From NCBI RefSeq assembly GCF_030316845.1, contig NZ_JASZYS010000020.1, positions 57,608-121,607 on the forward strand: a stretch of DNA of 64,000 nt, in the 5' to 3' direction. The notes under the pieces are model-generated. The model did no database searches, was not told the DNA's origin, and saw nothing but the letters and a program-made list of their open reading frames with translations. The DNA comes from Variovorax davisae. Its GTDB lineage: Bacteria > Pseudomonadota > Gammaproteobacteria > Burkholderiales > Burkholderiaceae_C. This document shows positions 60,253 through 64,000 of the stretch, piece by piece. The translations under genes and the position numbers were made by a program. Position 1 is the stretch's first letter. Every line of letters begins with the position of its first letter.

Positions 60253-60507
60253 TCAGTAGAAAAAGTACGGCTCGTCGTCAGGCTCCATCTCGCGCAGGAA
60301 CATCCGCGCCAGGTCGCGCGCTGTGCGCGATGTGCGGGCTGCGCCGATCCCGATCGGCTCGGGGTCCGTCAAGCTCGTGAACAACTCGATCAGGTCGAGT
60401 GCGGCGTTGTGCGCGGCCCAAACCTCCATCTGGATCTCGGGCGTACGGGCGATCAAAACGCGCTCGCCCGTGCGGGGAATTTCGACAGCGAGGACGGTCA
60501 AGGGCAT
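60253..60507 (-). CDS. Hypothetical protein
   Basis: An 84-residue protein, MPLTVLAVEIPRTGERVLIA to EMEPDDEPYFFY. Helical middle and acidic end. It begins 11 bases after the stop of the preceding 69-residue gene, hence one operon. Confidence 0.55.
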   Translation of the reverse strand: MPLTVLAVEIPRTGERVLIARTPEIQMEVWAAHNAALDLIELFTSLTDPEPIGIGAARTSRTARDLARMFLREMEPDDEPYFFY

Positions 60508-60518
60508 CGCAGCCTCCG

Positions 60519-60728
60519 TCACTCGATGGGCTGCAGGTCGCGCACCTGGGCCAGCAGTTCGGTCGCGCGGTCGTGTTCTTCGGTCAGCGATTCCACGCGC
60601 GCCCACATGCGGTTTCGCGCCTCGGTGACGATGGACTCTTTCAGGCGCGCGACCTCATCGCGCAGGATGCGACGCAGGTTTATGCGCGCGTCGTTGGAGA
60701 CGTTGAGAGTGAATATTGATGTTTGCAT
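60519..60728 (-). CDS. Small helical protein behind alpha leader 3
   Basis: A 69-residue protein, MQTSIFTLNVSNDARINLRR, then helical and charged (a probable coiled coil). The ATG is 20 bases from the alpha leader core and has AAAGGAAAG. First gene of a three-gene operon to 59848. Function unknown. Confidence 0.6.
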   Translation of the reverse strand: MQTSIFTLNVSNDARINLRRILRDEVARLKESIVTEARNRMWARVESLTEEHDRATELLAQVRDLQPIE

Positions 60729-60748
60729 GGTGTTTTCTTTCCTTTGAT

Positions 60749-61040
60749 GCCGGGTCCTTAGATTCAGAGCCCTTCAATGAAGGGTTTTGATCGCATCGGC
60801 CTCCTGCCCGGAGCTGGCCGCCGTTTCCCTGAGTTCTTCGCCCGGTGCAATGCGGCGACCATGAGGACGGGGGAGCAAGGGGGAAGCATTCGTAACGCCC
60901 AGCGTTATGAACACCCCTTGCAGGCGAAGCCGGCCGCCGGCAGCAGGGGCGCAGATTCACCGGATCCAGCGAAGAACGCAGGGAGACGGGAGCACGGACC
61001 AGCCGGCCGATGGCGTCGAAACCGCCGCGCGGCGAGCGCC
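60749..61040 (-). promoter_or_regulatory. Alpha leader, copy 3
   Basis: Core only. Stem CCGGG/CCCGG, mini-ORF MRSKPFIEGL identical in protein to copy 2 with a silent TCA/TCG change, and hairpin TAACGC-CCA-GCGTTA at 60893-60907 (shorter loop, same stem). The distal segment of copies 1 and 2 was not found. Confidence 0.65.
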
Positions 61041-61351
61041 TCTGCGTGCCATCGGCATGCCCAGTCAACGGTGCCTTTGGGCGCCGGGAAAGCTGAGCTT
61101 TGAAAGGTTGACGGCGTAATACGTCCGTCGTATCGTCCTGCGAAGAATCAGGAAGTCCTGTGGGTCCGACGTCTTGAAAAGCGTTGGGCCCATTTGTTTG
61201 TGCGCCGAGAGCTACCAACACGTTTCCATCGGCGAGCTGGAACATCAGCATGACGATGCTAGAAGGCGCGAGATTAGAGCGCGATGTGTGGCTCGAACAC
61301 GCCTAGTACTGAACGCTGCGTCTGAAGTCGACCTACTTCGCGAGGAGTCCT
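61041..61351. other. Intergenic region with no recognised gene
   Basis: About 310 bases between alpha leader 3 and the broken secreted-protein gene. Divergent promoters are expected here, but no clear pair was found. Confidence 0.35.
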
Positions 61352-62199
61352 ATGCGTGCAGCAATTGCCTTTCTTTGTGGCGCCGCAGTGCACGTGTCTT
61401 CCGCAGCCGCTAACTGCCCCCTGGGCAGGGAGCGCTTGGCGATGGCCCCTGTATCCCCGCCAAAATGCTTAGCTTCCTCTACTGTGTGAAGCAGGTTGGA
61501 AACGGCCGCGTCGAGTTCTCGACAGAGAGCTCGGATTCCAATTCGAGCACCATGGAGGTCAACGCTTCAGGCGGTGGATCAGGTGTGATCGTCAAGGCTC
61601 AGGGGAGCGGTGGATACAAGTCCGGCGACGTCAATTCGGCTATGAGAAAGATTACCGAAAAACTCGATCCCTCGTTGGCGAAAATTTGCAACGACATGGC
61701 CATGCTCACAGAGGCTCCGCCAGCTGAAGGTGGGGCGAAGACTAAGGCGGGCGTGCCAGTGAAATCCGCCGTGCCATCCACGCCGGCTGCAGCGCAGTTG
61801 AAATCCGACAAGGTTGAGACGCCACCCACGTCGCCCAATGACTGCATCGTATGCGGGCCAACCCCGCCTCCACTGCCTCGGGCAGAGGCTAGGTACCGGG
61901 ATAGATGCTTTGAAAAAACATACCGCCGCCCGCCTGGATGGGTGCCGGGACAAACAGACTTCGGCGGGATAACAGGCGCATCGGAAATCTCAGATTGCAG
62001 TGGGAAGCATCGAAGCGGTCGCAGTAAGGCGTTCGACCTGGCGAAGCAAAAAGGGGGCGACGCCCCCGGCTTAGATCAGGCCGCGCTCGGCAAACGATGT
62101 GACGTTGTTCCCGGCAACGATCAGGTGATCGATGATTCGGATATCCACGAGCTGCAGCACGTTCTTGAGGTTGGTCGTCAGCTGCTCGTCGGCGCGTGA
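61352..62199 (+). pseudogene. Frameshifted exported protein gene
   Basis: The ATG at 61352 (after GAGGAG) gives a signal peptide MRAAIAFLCGAAVHVSSAAA and NCPLGRERL, then runs to an early stop. One frame over, the sequence continues GDGPCIPAK, then MLSFLYCVKQVGNGRVEFST and a glycine/serine-rich body (from 61465). A single-base shift near 61437 would join them. The far end reads antisense to radC, so the original stop was probably lost too. Confidence 0.55.
62048..62067 (-). terminator. radC terminator
   Basis: Minus strand: GGGGGC-GTC-GCCCCC followed by TTTTT, four bases after the radC stop. Confidence 0.85.
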
Positions 62200-62598
62200 T
62201 GGCTCCGGATTCGTCGATGGGTGATTATGAAAGATAACTAAAGCTGAAGCGTTGCGCGCGAGCGATTCCTTGAGAACTTCACGTGGGTAAACAGAGGTCT
62301 GGCTGACCGTTCCGCGGAACAGCTCGACGCACTCGATTAAGCGTAATTGCGAATCCAACATCAGGACTCCGAACACCTCGTGCTCCAGCATGCTCAGCTT
62401 CATCTTCAAGTAGTCGCGCACAACCTTCGGGCTATCCATGATCGGAAGTCCCCGAAGCTGCTGCTTGAGAACGTGCTGTGCTGCCTGCAGCACCTCTGCC
62501 GCATCGGCGGGGCGATAGTCTCCGGCGATGTCGCGAACCATCAGCACCGAGGTATCGAGGTCGTTGGAGGAATTGAAGGGAAGAAAGTACTGCGACAT
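62071..62598 (-). CDS. radC: RadC/JAB-domain protein
   Basis: A 175-residue MPN/JAB metalloprotease-like protein. The zinc motif is E74, H124, H126 and D137 (LEHEVFGVLMLDS; VIFHNHPSTNPEPSRADEQL). Short RadC versions without the helix-hairpin-helix domain, like this one, are typical of plasmids, prophages and integrative elements, where their role is unproven. Preceded by the beta leader copy 1. Confidence 0.93.
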   Translation of the reverse strand: MSQYFLPFNSSNDLDTSVLMVRDIAGDYRPADAAEVLQAAQHVLKQQLRGLPIMDSPKVVRDYLKMKLSMLEHEVFGVLMLDSQLRLIECVELFRGTVSQTSVYPREVLKESLARNASALVIFHNHPSTNPEPSRADEQLTTNLKNVLQLVDIRIIDHLIVAGNNVTSFAERGLI

Positions 62599-62860
62599 GG
62601 TCGGCTCCGTGATTCGGGCGGGATTGCCCGTACCGGCACCTGCACGCCGCAGCGCAGTTGTCAGGGCTCGAAGACGGCCAGCGGCCGCAAGCGTTCGTTC
62701 CTGGAGGAACGCGCAGGCCTTGACTGCGAGAACGGTGTGCTACGTTGAAGGGAACAGCAAGCCCCCCTCCCCTGGATCGGCGTCAACACTTTCTGATGGG
62801 TTAAGCCTCGCGGCCAAGGGGCGGATCGCCCTTGTTGAGCGCATGGTGCAGAGCGCTATG
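62599..62860 (-). promoter_or_regulatory. Beta leader, copy 1 (radC)
   Basis: About 190 bases directly before the radC ATG are nearly identical to 63121-63290. Includes the dyad CGTTCC-TCCA-GGAACG. Further up (about 62803-62840) lies the segment shared with alpha leaders 1 and 2. Confidence 0.65.
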
Positions 62861-62877
62861 CGCGCTCATGCAGGCTT

Positions 62878-63120
62878 CTAGGAAAGCTCGCTTTCTGGGA
62901 AGCTGTACCACGGCGTATCTGTCGGCGTGATGAAGTACCGAGGGGCGCCACTTTCCCGCGCCCATGCTGATGCATCGATGCTCACGATGGTCTTGCCCGG
63001 AAAGACGAGTCCTTGGGGATTCGTAAAGGTCACTGCATCGCCTACTGCGAAACGAGCTTTCGGCCCCGTATCGTGGGCGATGACGTTGGACAGATTAGGA
63101 CAAGAGGTTTGTTGTGACAT
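62878..63120 (-). CDS. Small protein behind beta leader 2
   Basis: An 80-residue protein, MSQQTSCPNLSNVIAHDTGP then KARFAVGDAVTFTNPQGLVF, mostly beta strand and reminiscent of a small SH3-like fold. No family was named. It shares its leader with radC, so probably the same regulation. Confidence 0.55.
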   Translation of the reverse strand: MSQQTSCPNLSNVIAHDTGPKARFAVGDAVTFTNPQGLVFPGKTIVSIDASAWARESGAPRYFITPTDTPWYSFPESELS

Positions 63121-63440
63121 GGTCGACTCCGTGAATCGGGCGGGATTGCCCGTACCGGCACCTGCACGCCGCAGCGCAGTTGTCAGGGCTCGAAGACGGC
63201 CAGCGGCCGCCAGCGTTCGTTCCTGGACGAACGCGCAGGCCTTGACGGCGAGAACGGTGTGCTAGGTTGAAGGGAACAGCAAGCCCCCGCCTCCCCCGCC
63301 TCCCCCGCCTCCCCCGCCTCCCCCGCCTCCCCCGCCTTCCCCGCCTTCCCTGCCTTCCCTGCCTCAGCATTGAAGGACTGGATAAGCCACGCGGCAAAGG
63401 GCCTCGAGCCCTTGATGAGTGCCCAGCGCTGCGAGCCGGG
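63121..63440 (-). promoter_or_regulatory. Beta leader, copy 2
   Basis: Duplicate of the radC leader with few changes in the first ~170 bases. Interrupted by the 9-bp tandem repeat at 63284-63364, then a diverged form of the shared distal segment (about 63381-63430). Confidence 0.65.
63284..63364. repeat. 9-bp tandem repeat, nine units
   Basis: CCCCCGCCT repeated six times, followed by three variant units ending TCCCTGCCT. Absent from the sister leader at 62599-62860. A likely variable-number repeat inside a promoter or leader. Confidence 0.9.
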
Positions 63441-63560
63441 CGCAGCTGAGCCAACGTCTGGTTTGGAGCAGGGACATACGGCTGCTTCGGGCTCCGGAGC
63501 CGCGGGCTGGCGACAGGCTACAGTCGGCCAACACCAGACCTCTAGTTCAAGGACCCAGCG

Positions 63561-63872
63561 ATGCTTTCCGAGCCGCGTGATTGGCCATTCGACAGCCCGC
63601 CGAGCATGGCGTGTCTGACAGTCCGTTCGATTGTCGAGGGCGTCAAGCCCGTCCTGATGGCGTCACGAGACGCGGAGGATGGCGCTTGGCAGTTCCTCAC
63701 CGGCGACGCCTTCGACGCAGCAGACGAGATGCTGGGATCGCTGACAAGCATGGTCCACCGAGACCCGACATTGGTCCAACTTGCCGACATGCAACCAGGT
63801 TGGATGGCATGGCGCGAACATTGCGGAGCTCCATGGAGCCGGCAGGCCGAAGCTCGGCAAACAGACGAGTAG
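63561..63872 (+). CDS. Hypothetical (possibly DUF2185-like) protein
   Basis: A 103-residue protein, MLSEPRDWPFDSPPSMACLT onward, with WQFLTGDAFDAADEMLGSLT and LVQLADMQPGWMAWREHCGA, then PW near the end. The D-P-x-L-x-x-L-A-D-x-x-x-G-W-x-A-W pattern is typical of small immunity-like or DUF2185-type proteins. It is bracketed by copies of the short oriented repeat (63514-63542 and 63877-63907), like the genes at 1-2.7 kb and 27-30 kb. Confidence 0.6.
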   Translation: MLSEPRDWPFDSPPSMACLTVRSIVEGVKPVLMASRDAEDGAWQFLTGDAFDAADEMLGSLTSMVHRDPTLVQLADMQPGWMAWREHCGAPWSRQAEARQTDE

Positions 63873-64000
63873 CTCGACCGGCAGAATGCGGCCGAGGCCG
63901 TGTGTAAACGGCTTTGATCGCTGGTATGCAGAACACGCGGCCGTGTGGTCGTCATCAGGCGCCACGGATTCATCCAGTGGTCTCATAGCGCAAACGCAGG

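Overview
The window is a GC-rich stretch from a Gram-negative bacterium, most likely a betaproteobacterium of the order Burkholderiales. The clues are a Burkholderiales-type trimeric porin, codon and base usage, and small gene families typical of that order. The genus cannot be fixed from the sequence. No rRNA or tRNA gene was recognised. About the first 25 kb is mostly core-like metabolism and signalling; the rest is accessory DNA resembling an integrative/conjugative element, although no relaxase, type IV secretion gene or intact integrase is present.

Layout. 1-2.7 kb: a cut-off deoxyribosyltransferase-like gene, then small orphan genes separated by a short oriented repeat. 2.9-11 kb: a porin, a three-gene NADH-linked fumarate/succinate-type flavoenzyme (Fe-S protein, flavoprotein, NuoF-like diaphorase) and two DASS anion transporters, together a plausible dicarboxylate uptake and reduction locus. 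11-19.8 kb: a decayed tyrosine recombinase, an outer-membrane protein broken by an in-frame amber codon, a SYLF lipoprotein, a hybrid histidine kinase, and a DUF3300-DUF2950 pair. 19.8-24.7 kb: phosphoketolase plus glycogen phosphorylase in one operon. 25-30 kb: a hemerythrin-like protein and a one-strand array of seven small unrelated genes, each preceded by the same short repeat. 30-38 kb: a four-gene overlapping operon ending in a TGT-fold (queuine transglycosylase-like) protein, a PadR regulator coupled to a sugar-transferase fusion, and a convergent restriction-modification pair bracketed by copies of a TPR-gene fragment. 38-49 kb: LigD, a mechanosensitive channel, small lipoproteins, HicAB, and an SOS-controlled UmuD-UmuC pair. 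49-64 kb: a plasmid-like block of ssb, a TrfB/KorA-like regulator, zeta-type kinase, a long ParB, a nuclease, a second ligase domain, SRAP, NinX-like, LPD29 and RadC genes.

The most unusual feature of the accessory part is its regulation. Three families of long duplicated 5' leaders (called alpha, beta and gamma here) precede separate minus-strand genes. Alpha leaders carry a conserved ten-codon mini-ORF behind an AGGAGG sequence. Gamma contains a hairpin with a compensatory base change between copies. Together with the oriented short repeats between orphan genes, this suggests a modular element in which genes are swapped behind common control sequences. The repair genes (LigD, second ligase, SRAP, UmuDC, SSB, RadC, secreted nuclease) suggest a DNA damage and entry cargo.
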